From: Diplocarpon mali
Taxonomy: Eukaryota > Ascomycota > Leotiomycetes > Helotiales > Drepanopezizaceae
Direction: 5' to 3'
DNA length: 64,000 bases
Assembly: GCA_024741835.1 (NCBI GenBank)
Contig: JAENRP010000234.1
Coordinates: 1 to 64,000 of the forward strand
Shown here: positions 45,683-58,535 of the stretch, piece after piece
How positions within the stretch are numbered: the first letter of the stretch is position 1
Layout of the letters: each line of letters begins with the position of its first letter
Position numbers and translations under genes: made by a program
Notes under the pieces: model-generated
The model's input: the letters and a program-made list of their open reading frames with translations, nothing else
Database searches by the model: none
What the model was told of the DNA's origin: nothing

Positions 45683-48600
45683 CTACAGAAGCATGGTGTC
45701 CATGCTTTCGCCCAGCACACCCTCAATCTTGATAATCCAGCGATGCGTTTCCCTCTCCACCAAATCATCGTCATCCTCCTGCAATTCGCTGATGAAAGGT
45801 AGCATTTGAGGCAACATCTCCAACCACTCCTCCGCGAGTCTGTCAGTCAGCTCCTGCTGGCATCTGACAGCTGCTAGTCTAACACTAGCTGTTTCGGATC
45901 GCATATGTTTCAGAATTGCCCCATTAAGCACCTTGTGATGATCAGAGGAGTCTGCTGAAGCTGCGAGCTCGACAACAGCAGCGATTAGATCCGGTTTTAA
46001 TGGCAGTGTTGATGCATTTGTGAACTGTTCGCATAAAACCGGTGCTACGACCGAAAAATGAGACGGCGCTTGCCAGAAATCGTCCTGATCATGCTCAAAA
46101 CACTTGGTCAATGTGCGCAGGACTCGCGACCACAGCTCTTTTGACGCGTTGTCTTTCGGGTCCACCGTCCCGAGGATTTCGACGGCGTTTTCCACTAGGT
46201 ATGTTGCATAATTCGTGACAATCGACTTGAGATATCCGAAGAATACAGACATGAACCCGTATATGCTCTGTAGCCGTAACACTCTGCCTGCTTTATCCTT
46301 CTTGGGCAATGAAGATGCCCACTCGATAAGGTTTGAGAAGATTGGCCTGAAGGTCGCATCGTTTAACTTGTAGATCATCTTGACAGCTACCTCGTTGATC
46401 TCTCCCTCGATTTCAGCTATCGCTTCAGCTGTAAATCGATCGTCCGCGGCTGCAGTCCATTTTCGACGGAGATCAAATGCGTTTTGGAATATTTTGGCCA
46501 GGATAGGTGAGTACTTAGTGACAACAGTCTTCGGATGCTTGTCTATGGCGATGCTAAGAACTCCGAGGTATTCGTGAAGCGCCTAATGATTTTTAGCTAT
46601 GACAATTATTGTTGGATCATTATCACTTACCAGGGTTCCTGTCGCGGATGCTTGCTCCCAACTCTTTTCCAAGGCGCTGAAAATGTTCTTGGCGTCAACT
46701 TGCTTTGCGACTAGTTGCAAGCATTGCACCCTGCTCTCATCAGCTTCATCGTTAAGGTCTGCCTCGGCAGATATATTTGAAATCTCAAGAAGCTTGTCCA
46801 TATGAGCGTCAGATATCATATAAGGTAAGTGATGAGCTAAAGCACTCATAAACGCGTAGCCAGCTTTGTACAGTTCTTGTGATTCATCGTCTCCTTGCAC
46901 AGTTGCCTCGATATATTGCAGAGCCACCGGTATGGCGGTTGGGAGAACTGAAACGATACCTTCTCGGAGGGTCTCGATTAGGGAGGAAAGACACAAAAGG
47001 GCTACAATTCTAAGATGACTGTCCGACTGACCAAGGCAGTGGCTACTGGCTATGGTCTCGGCAGCGGCAGATACGGCTTCAAGATCCTTCTTGCCGTACT
47101 TCTCGGAGATTTTGTCAACGCAACCAACGGCTGTATGTTTATACAAGACATCATCGGACTTTCGAATGATTGCGGTAAGTTGAGGCAGGAAGCTGAGCAT
47201 TGCTGTCCTGGACACGGCATCCGACGGGCTTTCCTGGTCAATGCGAACTTCCAGCGAACGTAGGACCTTGCGGCGCAGCGCTTCATTTGGTCTATCAAGT
47301 AGGCCCTCGACGGATTTGACGAATTCGCTTGCAGAAAGTAGACCAAGCAGACTTTCCAAAACGTCACTGCAAGCATTATGCAGTCGCTTCTTTGCTTTCA
47401 CAGTATTTGCCAAGGCCAAAATGCGTTCCAAGAGAGCGGAATAAAGGTCTCGCACTCTGGCAGCGTCCATATCGTCTCGGTTCAGTGATTCACCAGTCTG
47501 GGAAACGAGCCGTTTCTGTGAAAGAAGATATGGTAGTAGAGTAAGTTCGTCTAAGGCGATTTGTTGAGGATCCGAAGCTTTGCTTTGATTGGCACCGAGT
47601 AGGACTTTTGAATAAGATGGCTTGGGCTTCAGGACATCCGCAACCAAGTCGAGATACTTGATTGCGGATTGCAGTTGGATTTCGACCCCAAATGATCCTG
47701 TCAGATCAGACACAAATGTCTTAATGTTCTCTGTGACGCCGTATTTGTCGACGAGCATCGCTAAAAATGCAAACAAAAAGTCTTCGACACCCAGGGTCTG
47801 GACCAAAGAGTTGAAAAGAGCATTTCGGCGATGTTGAGGAACATGTTCATATGCAGCGACGAAGCTTAGAAGAAGTTCAGCTGCGCCAGTAACAGGGTCT
47901 CCTTCTTTTCGGAGCGAGGATATCAGAGGTGGGATAACTTCGCGAATTGTCTGCTTAATGACATACGCAGAATATTCGTCGTTTTGTCTTAAAACAGAAC
48001 TTCCCATAAAAGTGAAAATTGGCATAACACTATGTAGCACAAGCTCAGGAGCAGTATCGGCAAGACACGCGATAACAAGTAGAGCAGCATTTTGAACTTG
48101 TGGGCTAGATGCCTTTTGAACACAATCGACAAGTAAATCAACTCGAACGGCTCCGTAGTCCAGTTTTACACCAGAGTCTGCTTTGTGACTCTTTAAAATG
48201 GCTAGAAGGTTACTGAGAACGAGACCTTGGAGATAAGCAAGCTCCGACGCAACTTGAGCCTTGAGGTGCTGCAACTCAGCCAGAACGGTGGACAGTCCTT
48301 TCAAAAGCTTGGGGTGCTTGCCAGCCTCGGAACTATCAACAAGTTGCAGAACGAATGTGAGCCTTCGAACAGCAGCAGTGATTTGTTTTGGATCTCGAGG
48401 AGGAGTTCGCGCAACATCTCCATGGCTTATCCTGCGCCTCTTTGTAGCTGGTGGCTTATCTTCCAGCGCAGCAGCAGTCGGAAGCTGGTCTAGAAACGAA
48501 GACAGAATATCTGTCGAAAGAGTTGTTGTCCGTAAAAGTTCAGCAGCACCAGCTGAAGCAGCCACCCGAGTCTCGTCCACCGCATCGGGCGATATTAGAG

Positions 48601-51190
48601 AGGCATCCATCAACATCTGAGCGGTACTCAGCCGAATTTCTCCCTTCAGCGAAGACCATATGGCTCGCAACCGCTTGAACGTTGCTTCCAGAATTGCGGG
48701 TCTAGCAGCGGCGATCCCTCCATTTATAATGCTAGTTAGGTACTCAAGACCCTCCTTGTCGTTGGCAGCCACTGTAGCCAGTAGCTGGCTATCAAGCTCC
48801 GCGACATCTACTTGCTCCTCTTGGCATTCTTTCAAAGCCTCTGTTGCAGATAAATCAAGCCACCGACGGAGAGCTGGGAGCAAAGCCTTTGTCCTCGTTG
48901 TGCCCGCTAAACTGCGGACCTGGTTCAAGGAAGAAAGAAGCCGCAGTTTGACGACAACCAAGGGAGTGTGAATAACATGCCTGGCCAGGAATGTCAGAAT
49001 CGATGTTCGCGCGGCCTGTGGAAGCCGACCTGCTTCCTGCCTGCTGGGGGTTTCTGAACTCCGAGCACTGTTTAAAGCCCTCTCGAAAACAGATTCGACG
49101 TTTTTCGGATCTAGGATACATTCTTCTAGACTTGGAAGAATTATCTCGCCCAGTAGACGAGACGCAACATCTGTAGAAAGCCAAACTAAATCTTGGGTTT
49201 CCTCTCCGATTCCATATAGGTCCTTATCACCCCAGCATGAATGAGGTTTTGATTTCTTCTTCGTCTCGGATCCAGCAGGATATAGCCTACTCAATGTAAC
49301 TAGTAATTCTGCGGCGGCGCGTCGTACTTTTGTTACAGGATCGCTAAGTGCCGCGACCGCGTATGGCACAACTGCTTGAAAGTCTGCGTTGGAAGTTTTG
49401 CTGTCAGAAACAAAACGAGTTGCCATCTGAAGTGCTGAAGTGCGTGCTATCACAGGATAAGGTCCGCACCAGGTTCGCATGTAGAAGCTGAGGTATAATG
49501 TGTCTTCCGATGCTGATTTTCGTCGTAGGATAGACAATTCATCGAATGAGATAAGATCAGCAGGACTGGAAGCAGAATGAACAAAAGCTCTGCATAGTTC
49601 AGGATAAATGTAGGAGGAGAAATGCGAAAGGAATGACGTTTCGTTGACCGTCTTCATTGGAAGTTGCTGAGCTAGAGCAGAAAAGCTAAGAGTGGGTGCC
49701 GAACTGCATTCATCCATTATAATATCTTGGGACGGCGAAGGCGGAGCTTCCAGGCTTCGAAATGTGCTTTCAAGCTTCAGCTCCAAGTCATCGATGTCGA
49801 TGTCTGTATCCTGCAACACCCCTCTAACCACGAATCCAACATGCCCAGAAGATCCAGAGAGTGATACTAGTACAGAAGCAAGGTGTGAGCGCATATCCTG
49901 GTGTGCTCTCGAGCTGAGATTCAACTCATGCGCGATAAGAATGAGGGCCTTCACATTCACGGCAATCTGGGCATCGCTCAAAAGCTGGGTCTCGATAAGC
50001 TGCTGGACAAGCGGAAGACTAGAAGCTTCCTGAGTTTTTCTTAATTTCTCAACGAGAGCGATGCAGAGGCCATATGCCAATCTGTCAACACGTCGTTGCT
50101 CTGAAAGCTCAAGAAGGAGAGCTGGCAGATCAGGAACTCTCAAGAGCTCTTTTGTGAGCTTTCTTGATACAGCTTTGGCGCTCCGATGCTGCGCCAAGAT
50201 AGAAAGGCACACGAGACCTGGAACCGTAGTTTCTTCGGTCCAACCGAGGACAACAGCCTCCATCATAGCAGTTAGTATCTTGTCTTCCAGTCCGCCTTTC
50301 GATGCCATGATCGAGAGGATCATGTAGCACCCAACGCGAAGATCTGGAACTTTCTTCATCGAAAGCCCTTCATTTAGTGTAGGTAATAACCTCAAAATAA
50401 CCGCCTGTTCATTCTGCAGTTGGACCCCTCTGCGACCTGACCGAGATTTATCCAGCATTCCTGCGACTGCTTCCGTCATAATTCCGGCCCAGAACGCGAT
50501 AAGAGCTTGGTAATTCTGCCTAGCCTGGCATATTCGTAGGACGTACGCATTGAGAGCCGAGGCGAAAGGAATGTTTTTTGTTGCGACTTGGACGATTGTA
50601 TGCCTCGGAGGTGCTGTCAAGGATCGAACATATGGCTGAAGAAAACTATAATTTGGCGCGATCCTTTCCGGTAGTATCGAAAGCAGCGTTGTAAATACTG
50701 GGAGCGTGTGGTACGGTAGAAATGTGAGGAGCAGAAATGAGCTGTTTTTTTCATGGATCCTGGAGAAATTGTCAACAACTGCCCTCTAACCTATCCAAAG
50801 TACTCCAACTCACTTGAAGCGCCGAATCAGCCATTCCACAGCTTTGATAGCCGGGCTCAGCCTCAACCGCCCCCCAACCAATCCCAAAAACAGTTCAAGC
50901 CGATTATCGAGTTCTGAATTTTGCGCAGCAGTCATTTGCGTCCTATCCTCCTCTTGGCTCTGTTCGCTGAATATGTCCCGTTGAAATTCAAGAAACCTTC
51001 CATCCAGTAAGCACAATTCTTGAAATCCTTCGTGACATAATGTGTATATTGTATCGAAGCTCTGCGATGCTGCCACTCGGGGTTCGAATATCAAAGACTT
51101 CGAATGTTTGGCTTTCTGCGTCTTGAGATTTAAAGAATGTTCAGAGTTTGCCGCTATTACAGACAGCTGAGCTGCCAAAGAGGTCGCCAT
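45683..51190 (-). CDS. UTP10: Utp10, U3 snoRNP / SSU processome HEAT-repeat protein
   Basis: Three exons give 1801 residues: 51190-50814, 50759-46631 and 46582-45683. Utp10 is a scaffold of the t-UTP subcomplex that binds the 5' external spacer of pre-rRNA in the nucleolus and is needed for 18S maturation. The N-terminus MATSLAAQLSVIAANSEHSL and the following SFDTIYTLCHEGFQEL are the family signature. Most of the chain is alpha-helical HEAT repeat. The C-terminal exon (AVKMIYKLNDATFRPIFSNLIEW) is the BP28CT-type domain, ending EGVLGESMDTMLL. Length matches fungal Utp10 (about 1800). Both introns have GT-AG ends (GTGAGT...CTCCAG; GTAAGT...CATTAG) and keep frame. The start lies 254 bp from the divergent NRDE-2 start. 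Confidence 0.95.
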
Positions 51191-51444
51191 CGTGAAAATT
51201 CTTCGCGCGGCGAAGTAGTAATGAATTCGCGGTTTTCATCGATACTGTCTTTGGCTTATCGAAAATTATTTCTCGGAGATAAAATAAGGTTTGAGCTAAC
51301 TACAAGAAGACTTGGCGAGGCCGTACCCACGTGACGAGTCAACTTGTCTACTATCGTGTTTCCAGTTTCACAAAATATTGTGCAGTGAAGCGCAAGTACG
51401 AAGCTAGGAGGAAGATTTTTGCAGCAAAATGTGTGGTTCTCACT
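51191..51444. promoter_or_regulatory. Divergent promoter between UTP10 and NRDE-2
   Basis: The two start codons point away from each other across 254 bp, so one short region must serve both. I see no obvious TATA box. The plus-strand frame of NRDE-2 stays open for 38 codons upstream of its ATG, but begins at GTG and is not expected to be translated. Confidence 0.6.
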
Positions 51445-54400
51445 ATGTCGAATCCCAGCAACGTACCAAAGTTTGCCTCCTTTAAACCAAAACAATATCC
51501 ACCTACTCCAATAGATGCCAAACAGAAGCCTCCAAGAGAATGCAGACACCGCTCGAGGCTTCTTGGCGAGAAAGAAGATCAGAAATGGCAGCATCAGCGT
51601 CATCGTTCTAGGAGTAGAGAGAGGAGCCATACACAAGCAGAAAGAGAGGCGGTAACATTACTTGTGTCGCCAACTGACCCTTTTCCGAAAACGTTTTTCA
51701 TTGATCGGCAAGGAGATGAGAAGAATCTTGTTTACGGAAGCGTTCATCGATACAGTGTGCCTCCATTTAACCGGTTCGGGTCAGGTCACGTCTTGGGGGC
51801 CCCTTCAGACCTGAGAATAGATCGAAATTATGGAGAAGATAAAGAAATTGTTTTGAGTAACTCGAGGAATTTCAAAGCCCGGGAGAAGTATGTGTTCTCT
51901 AAGGTTGAGAGGCAGAAGCCAAGACTGTTGAAGATACGTTCTGAGGTTTCATTTGAGGATTCTGCTGCTCTGGAGTCGGATTTTGTTCCTCTACAAGCTC
52001 GTCAAGGGAAGAAACGCAAACGAGGGAGTAATGTTGGAAGTTCTTCTGACGAAGCAGAAGAGAGAGACTATCGGTCAATATATCAAAAGAAGGACAGCAA
52101 TAGTCAGCCATTAGATGAGAACCTCCAATATGCTACCGAAAGCGAGTCATCAGGTTCTGATGCTGGTCGAACCATCAAGGAGGATGTATTGGTTCGATTG
52201 AAGAACGTGGAGCTCTCCCGTGAAGTCGAAAAATCTCCGCTCGATATTGAAGCATGGCTAGCTTTGATAGAACATCAAGATGCTCTCATGAAGGCCGGCA
52301 AGGATCGCCATCGAACAACATCAGCTGAGCTCAAAAGCACTGCAGATATCAAGGTCCACATGTACGAGAAGGCATTGGGCAACTCCCGATCTTTAGAAGA
52401 CCGCGAGAAACTGCTGCTAGGACTTATGACAGAGGGAGCAAAGATCTGGGATACCAAAACACAAACAGAACGTTGGGAGCAAATTTCGAAGGACAACATT
52501 GACAGTTTGTTACTTTGGAGCAGTTATGTGAACTTTAAGCAGTCTACTTTCTCTACATTTCGATACGACGAAGTGAGGAATGTGTTCTTGAGGAGGATCA
52601 AGCTTTTGCAAGGGGCTATTGAGACTGCTACGGGAAATGATATCGAGGCTTTGTACCAGCAATTACTCTACGTTACTCTGAGACTGACCATCTTCGTCCG
52701 AGCTTCAGGATATACAGAATTGGCTGTTGCAATATGGCAAGGCCTGCTTGAGATGAATTTCAATGCCCCTGAGCAGCTGCTCGCAGAAACGGAGTTCTTG
52801 ATTTCGTTCAAAGACTTCTGGGAGAGTGAGGTCGCCAGAATTGGTGATGATGACTCGAGGGGCTGGGCCCATTACGTTACATACGGTAGCGATGTAGAGG
52901 TGAGTGCTGCTTAGACAAGAAGTAGCAAATGGCTGACAAAAGTAGATTCCAGACACTCTCATCGACGAGGTAGAAGATATTGTGGACAACTCAAACATAT
53001 TCGAAAGCTGGGCAGCAGCTGAAAGGATCAGAACAAAGTATTCGCAGGTACCGGCTCGGACAATGGACGAAGTCGTCGAGGATGACCCGTATCGCGTCAT
53101 CATGCACTCTGACCTCGAAGACTATATGATACATTTACCCCTTCAATCGGAGAAGCTTCACCTGTCATGCATCGATGCGTTCCTCCTCTTCTGTAGCCTT
53201 CCACCTATAGCTACCACGTTGGAGGTCTCTCGAAAATGGGCGAATGACCCATTTATATGCGACAAGCTCCTGGAATGCAGCTCCGTTTGGAACAAAGGAG
53301 AGTCCTTCCCGGCAAGAAAGGATGAGGAACAGGATGAAGGGATGCCAGCATTTTTATACAATTCCTTCCCTAATTGCCTTGTCTCACCGGAATTGTTGTT
53401 TGGTGAAGGACTGGCAGGGAATCGTAAGCATTTCTTTTTATCTCTTCGGGGCAACCTCATGTGCTAAAATTCACCGCCAGACTACTTTGGAAGATCCACT
53501 TCCACCCAGTCTTCTCCCTCACGAGCTCGCCACGCCGATAACAGCGGTCCTGTGTCATACCGCTGGATCCGAAATATTCTCGCGCAACTCACCAAATCCC
53601 ACTTTACAGAGTCCCTTGCCGAGTACTACCTCGCTTTCGAGCATCACTACGAACCCTCGACGATCAAAAAGGTTGCCAAAAGTCTCTTGAAACAACATCC
53701 ATCAAGTCTTCGGCTTTACAACGCATATGCGATGATTGAATGGTACCACAGTAACAAAGAAATTGCAAACGGCGTCTTCACAGCAGCGCTGAACATGAGC
53801 CATTCAACGCCTAACAGCGAGCATAGCACAGACGCAATCATGCTCTGGCGAAACTGGGCCTGGCTCTGCCTCTCAGACTGCGACAACACGTCCGCTTTAG
53901 CACACCTACTATCCATTTCATCGGGCAGGCCCGACCCCGTAACAAACCTCACCCCAACCCTCCTTCTAAAAGCCCAGCACCATCTCCTCTCAACCCGCGA
54001 CTATCTCTCCTCGTCCAAATCCTTCTCTCAAGCTGCTCTTTACACCGATTGCCTCGCACTGCTCACTTACCTCACTGCCAGCCCCACAAACGAACCCCAG
54101 TCTCCAAACCAAGGCTCCATTGTCCCCGCCCTGAATGAATACGCCACCTACTCTCAAACCCTTCTAACCCGGCAGCAGCCAGTTGCCCAAGAGCTCCTCT
54201 TACAATCCGCGGCCCGCCTGCTGCAGCATCACGCGAGCATCGGCCCCTTCCGGCCATCCCTCATCCGTACGCATCTATCATCCTCCCTGTCCCACTTTCC
54301 GCAAAACACCATATTTCTCTCTCTCTTCACCTGGACCGAGTCCCGGATGCGCGTCGAGAATCGCGTGCGCGCTATTCTGCTGAAAAGTATCCTCACCCCG

Positions 54401-54811
54401 GAGAACGACACGCTCTCTTCTCGTCTTTTTGCGATCAAATTCGAGCTACGGCACGGCACGATCCACTCCGCGAAAGCTGCATTCGAGCGCGCGGTTGCGG
54501 CGCCGAGTTCGAGGGGTTCTGCGGGCTTGTGGAGCTTGTATGTTTCATTTTGCTGGGAGACGAGGGAATTTAGGGCACTGGTGAAGGAAGTGTGGTATAG
54601 AGCGCTGAGGGCTTGTCCTTGGGCGAAGGAGCTGTACATCTATGGACTGGAGAGACCGTTAGAGGGTCTTGAGTGGGAGGAGATGAAAGGCACCTGGAGG
54701 GTCATGGGGGAGAAGGAACTGCGAGTGCATGTCGATCTGGAGGATCGTTTTGAAGAGATTGAAGAGAGGAGTAAGAGCACCCAAAAGCGTGTTGGCTGCA
54801 GTCGAGGATGA
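51445..54811 (+). CDS. NRDE-2 family protein (nuclear RNA surveillance / RNAi factor)
   Basis: Three exons give 1087 residues: 51445-52899, 52946-53423 and 53481-54811. Start ATG 51445 gives MSNPSNVPKFASFKPK, a typical opening. The family (C. elegans NRDE-2, fission yeast Nrl1, human NRDE2) acts in the nucleus with the Mtr4 helicase and spliceosome and, in some organisms, in small-RNA silencing. The N-terminus is basic (RHRSRSRERSHTQ), followed by the conserved segment FFIDRQGDEKNLVYGSVHRYSVPPF. From about residue 250 the protein is helical half-a-TPR-like repeat, beginning SPLDIEAWLALIEHQD. Both introns are short with GT-AG ends. Near the C-terminus a second frame, starting at about 54775, reads LAAVEDENPAKAWELNRHTN and ends 54880, so the true end may be longer. 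It converges with CSN1, about 1.5 kb apart. Confidence 0.92.
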
Positions 54812-56326
54812 AAATCCCGCAAAGGCGTGGGAATTGAATCGTCACACGAACTTGGCACTTTATTCGTTCCTGCATTGAACGGCTATGTTGTACGGTCGGT
54901 AAGTTCACTGATAATTCGATCAGACTCCTTGGTTGATACCTTTGATGGAAACCTCGCTTAAGCCCCTATTTTTCAATGCGTGCTGGGACTTTGCAAAGAC
55001 GACATCCTAACACCATCTCAGTTCTTTCTTCCGTAGACAGAAATCCTGACCAAAGGTAGACTTGTAGAAGAGTGGAAGCATTCTTGACAAATACCAACAG
55101 GTCGTGGTGTCATGTATGCTATAACGCCACCTGTAATGTTTGGGACCAGGAGCACCAGGGTAGCAAAAAAAGATTTTGAGAATCCATGCAGCCCATGTGA
55201 GCTCCATATACCCCCTAGACGAGTCGTCATCTCAAAATGCCGCATCACCGCGTAAATGTGGTCAGTATCCGCGGCCAACGGAATTTCAAAGAATTTTGAG
55301 TCACTCTTCTTTCGCCGAAGGCTGCTGGGGAAGGATCCGGGTACAAGATCCCTTCTTCGGGTTACTACCCAGAACACTTGATTTTGCCTCGGGAGATGGA
55401 AAGCATGCCCAGGAAGAGTAGCTGATTTTAATCTCCTGACACTCCTTGGAAGTATCGAATGATGAATCAAAGGCCACTCACCTGGCGCTGAAGAAGGTAG
55501 GGGGTCATGAGAGACTGCGCAATCGGCGCACAGTTATCTCTTCCGAAGCCGTAATTTTTTGGAGACTTAGATACCGCTGCATAGCGAAGAGTAGAGTCGA
55601 CAGTCGAGGATTCGGGGCTTTGATCATGGCTCATGTCTTACCGCCTGTTTTATTGTTGAAGCTCACCAAACCACCGTCCCGTTTTGGTAAAGCCTTCTAA
55701 GTGGGAATACATACACGCCCGACGCAAGCAACTTGGGGGTTAGGGGAGACTGCCCTCGTATGCGAGCACCAGGCCGACGAAGAGAACACACAGGATGACT
55801 TTGAGCGTCATGTAGCGAGAACCTCATCTCCAGGTGGACTTGCGTAAGAAACGATATGAAGAGAAGCGAGGGTAATAACAATCCAAGTCTGCTTAATACT
55901 ATGCAGTGATATCGAACGGGAGGGTAAATTGTAGCGACCGACTACTCATGTAGTACGCTGGCTGGGGGTTAGTAATCATGGGGAGATGCAACGCGAGGAC
56001 ATGGCAAAGACATGACTTGAGCGCCTGATGGAGAGACCAAGACTCGTTAGCCCAACTTGGGTAAAATCCGCGGAGTGAAGGAGTGGATAAATTCCCAACT
56101 TACCTTTCTCACGACCTTTAGATCGGTGCCCGGTGGCAGCATTTTGGAGATGCACATGATTCTCAAATACCAGAGTCTGAAAATTCGCTCCAAACAGAAA
56201 TGAGCCCAAGCGATATCGGAGCTCGCAAACCCCATCCCCATTCACCGACAACGCCCCATATGCACCAAACGCTAGGTTCAACGGCCACCTAGTTGGCCCA
56301 TCTCTCATCATAGCCAGTATCAGTGA
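54812..56326. other. Intergenic between NRDE-2 and CSN1, with spliced-looking relics on the minus strand
   Basis: Minus-strand frames at 56311-56104 are followed by an intron-like GTAAGT...CTAACG...CATCAG, then 56015-55920 reads ALKSCLCHVLALHLPMITNP before a stop. A further minus-strand ATG at 55811 opens with MTLKVILCVLFVGLVLAYEG, like a signal peptide, but stops after about 22 codons. A 150-codon frame at 55470-55018 has no ATG-based gene model. None matches a known family; these could be remnants of one or more small genes. Confidence 0.4.
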
Positions 56327-57928
56327 TCAGCCAGCTCTCGCAGAGCGGAGTTCGCGGCTACTCCCGCTAAAGCCGCCCTCAAAGAATTCCGTATCCATAG
56401 GGCCAGAATTGATTCCGTTCCGCTTGGTACCCTTGATTTCTAGATCTGCGCCAAGAATGTTCATGTGTTGGATTCGGCGACGGGCTTCGCGCTCGTATTC
56501 CTTTGCTGTTGCAAGCGCTGCGCTCTGGAGAGAGGAGCGCGGTGCGGGAGGCAATGAGGTGAGGAGCTGGTCGATTAGTCATGTTCTTACCAAGAAAATT
56601 TGTAGATACTTACTCGATTCTGGGTATCGATCCGTCCTTGAAGTTCCTTGCGTTGGATCATAAGACTGACCTCCTTCTCGATTGTCTTCCCAGGTGCTGC
56701 AAAGGCTGTGTTTAAGCTATCCAGTGTGACGCAAGAGAAGGGGATAAAGTACTGGACGATACTCTTGCTTCGAACCAGGTGGTATATCTCATCAACGTGC
56801 TTCTGAAGGTGGATATCCAGCCAGTAGTCAGTTCGATAAGCCTCGAGAACACTCAGACAAGCTGAATATCGGCTGTTGACGAAGAAAGAGATGGCTCTTC
56901 GGATGTGCGGTTCAAGCTCGAGATATGTTCGGAAGTTGGAGTTCTCCAGAACTTTGGTCTGTAACTCGTTGCGGTCCATCGTTGCCAAAGCACAAAGCCC
57001 TCCATAGACGGCAATATCGTTCGCACTGACGATAGTATTGCAGCTTGAGCCCATCCCGGCGTCAGTCTGTAGGAAGTGTCGTGCAGCAGCATAGTATTCC
57101 CCACCATCAATAGAAATCAGGCCTTCAACAGCACAAAGATATGGCTGAAGCGACTTCTCATCGTCCGGAGTACCCATGCTGCCCTTGATCTTCTGTACGT
57201 TAGAGCTGACCGCAATCCAATTTCGCTGCTCTATGGCGACTTCGATAAGGTGTTTGCTGACGTCAATGATGTGTTTGTTAATGCTGATATCCTGTCGCAT
57301 GCGACTGTATGCTTCAAATGCCTTTGTGAGGTCGCCAATAGTTTGGTAGTGCGTGCCCAGGTCTTCGTTTCCCATCTAAAGCACCATCAGTAACAATGCA
57401 AAATCGCCGTTGATTTGTAGTAGCCTACCCGAATGCTCTCCTTGATTAGGTTGTTTTTGTACCCCTTCAGCTCAGCTTCCAGGCGTTGTGTGTCGGCGAT
57501 GTTATGCTTATCTGTTGTTTCCATCCATTGCTGGTCACGAACGGCTTCTGGTTCATGTGGTCCGATAATTTCGAGGTGGTTCTGCGCGTCCAGGTACCGC
57601 TTGATATCGCTGCCTCGTTTGGCTTCCTTGACTGCAGCTTTGAGAGCTTCAACTCCTAAAAAGGACGAACACACACCGATGAGAAGAAGGCGTTCTAATC
57701 TCGTTCGTCCTGTTCGGTTCACACATCAGCGAGGTTCCTAGGCAGAACCTCTGCAAGAACTTGTACCTGCGTAATTTGCCAAATACGACTCCAGGTCGAA
57801 TTTTGGTTGTTCTAGTAGAAGTTAAAGAGGAAGCTCATGTGTATCGAAGCTCTCATACCATGCGCAACAAAACTTTTTTTGGCACGACTATGAGTCGGAG
57901 ATTCTGGACCGCTTGGTATGGTGTTCAT
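56327..57928 (-). CDS. csnA: COP9 signalosome subunit 1
   Basis: Five exons give 465 residues: 57928-57859, 57811-57767, 57709-57429, 57375-56614 and 56566-56327. CSN1 is a scaffold subunit of the COP9 signalosome, which removes Nedd8 from cullin ubiquitin ligases; in filamentous fungi the complex controls development and secondary metabolism. The tiny exons 1-2 are supported because they restore the conserved HEQPKFDLESYLANYAGRTR across two joins. Next come the Rpn7-type helical repeats (MGNEDLGTHYQTIGDLTKAF; FLQTDAGMGSSCNTIVSAND) and the PCI domain (VDEIYHLVRSKSIVQYFIPF...GRIDTQNR). The last exon is a short helix and glycine-rich tail (IQHMNILGADLEIKG). Exon 4 happens to begin with an ATG, so a 5'-truncated model is easy to produce by mistake. 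Confidence 0.93.
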
Positions 57929-58535
57929 TTTGCCTCACGAATCAGGAAACTTGCTATTGCTGTGAGAAGAGATCCCAAAGAACCTACCCAAGGTAGTCCA
58001 AAATGCGGGGCTGGCTTTCGAAGCCCTGCAGTCGTGGGCCAAGACCTTGTGCTGCGGTGTGTCACATGATCATGTTCAGCATTTTTTGAGGCTAGTACGA
58101 TGCCCAAATAGTCTCTTTTGTTATTTGCTTGTATGTTATGAAAAGTATTTGACTTTTCAGAGCGATAGATCTGAACGAACCTGATATTTTGAAAAGCGGA
58201 ATAGTTTAACCATGAAGCGAAGCTATTAAAACGCCCCAACGACCTATCGCGAGCGTCTCACATATCTACCTGAGGCTTCAGGGCTGCACACGTTTTTTAA
58301 GAAAGGCCACCAGTGCTCAAAACGCTCTGATCAGAATTCCTAACTTTGTCAAGTGAAGCTATATCACACGCATGTAAACGCCAATCTTGGGCAGCTTGTA
58401 GGTATCAGCTAGCTACCCTTTACTGTGGAAAACACAACTCCTCAGCTGCCTAAATAACCAAGAGCATCATAAATCATAGACACGTTACTGCCACCAGCTT
58501 TTACCTAGCTATATACTCCTCGCGCCTGAATTAAA
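57929..58535. promoter_or_regulatory. CSN1 upstream region
   Basis: This ~600-bp spacer lies between the CSN1 start and the stop of the Zn2Cys6 regulator on the same strand. It holds no gene I can support. It must contain the CSN1 promoter and the regulator's 3' UTR. Confidence 0.5.
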
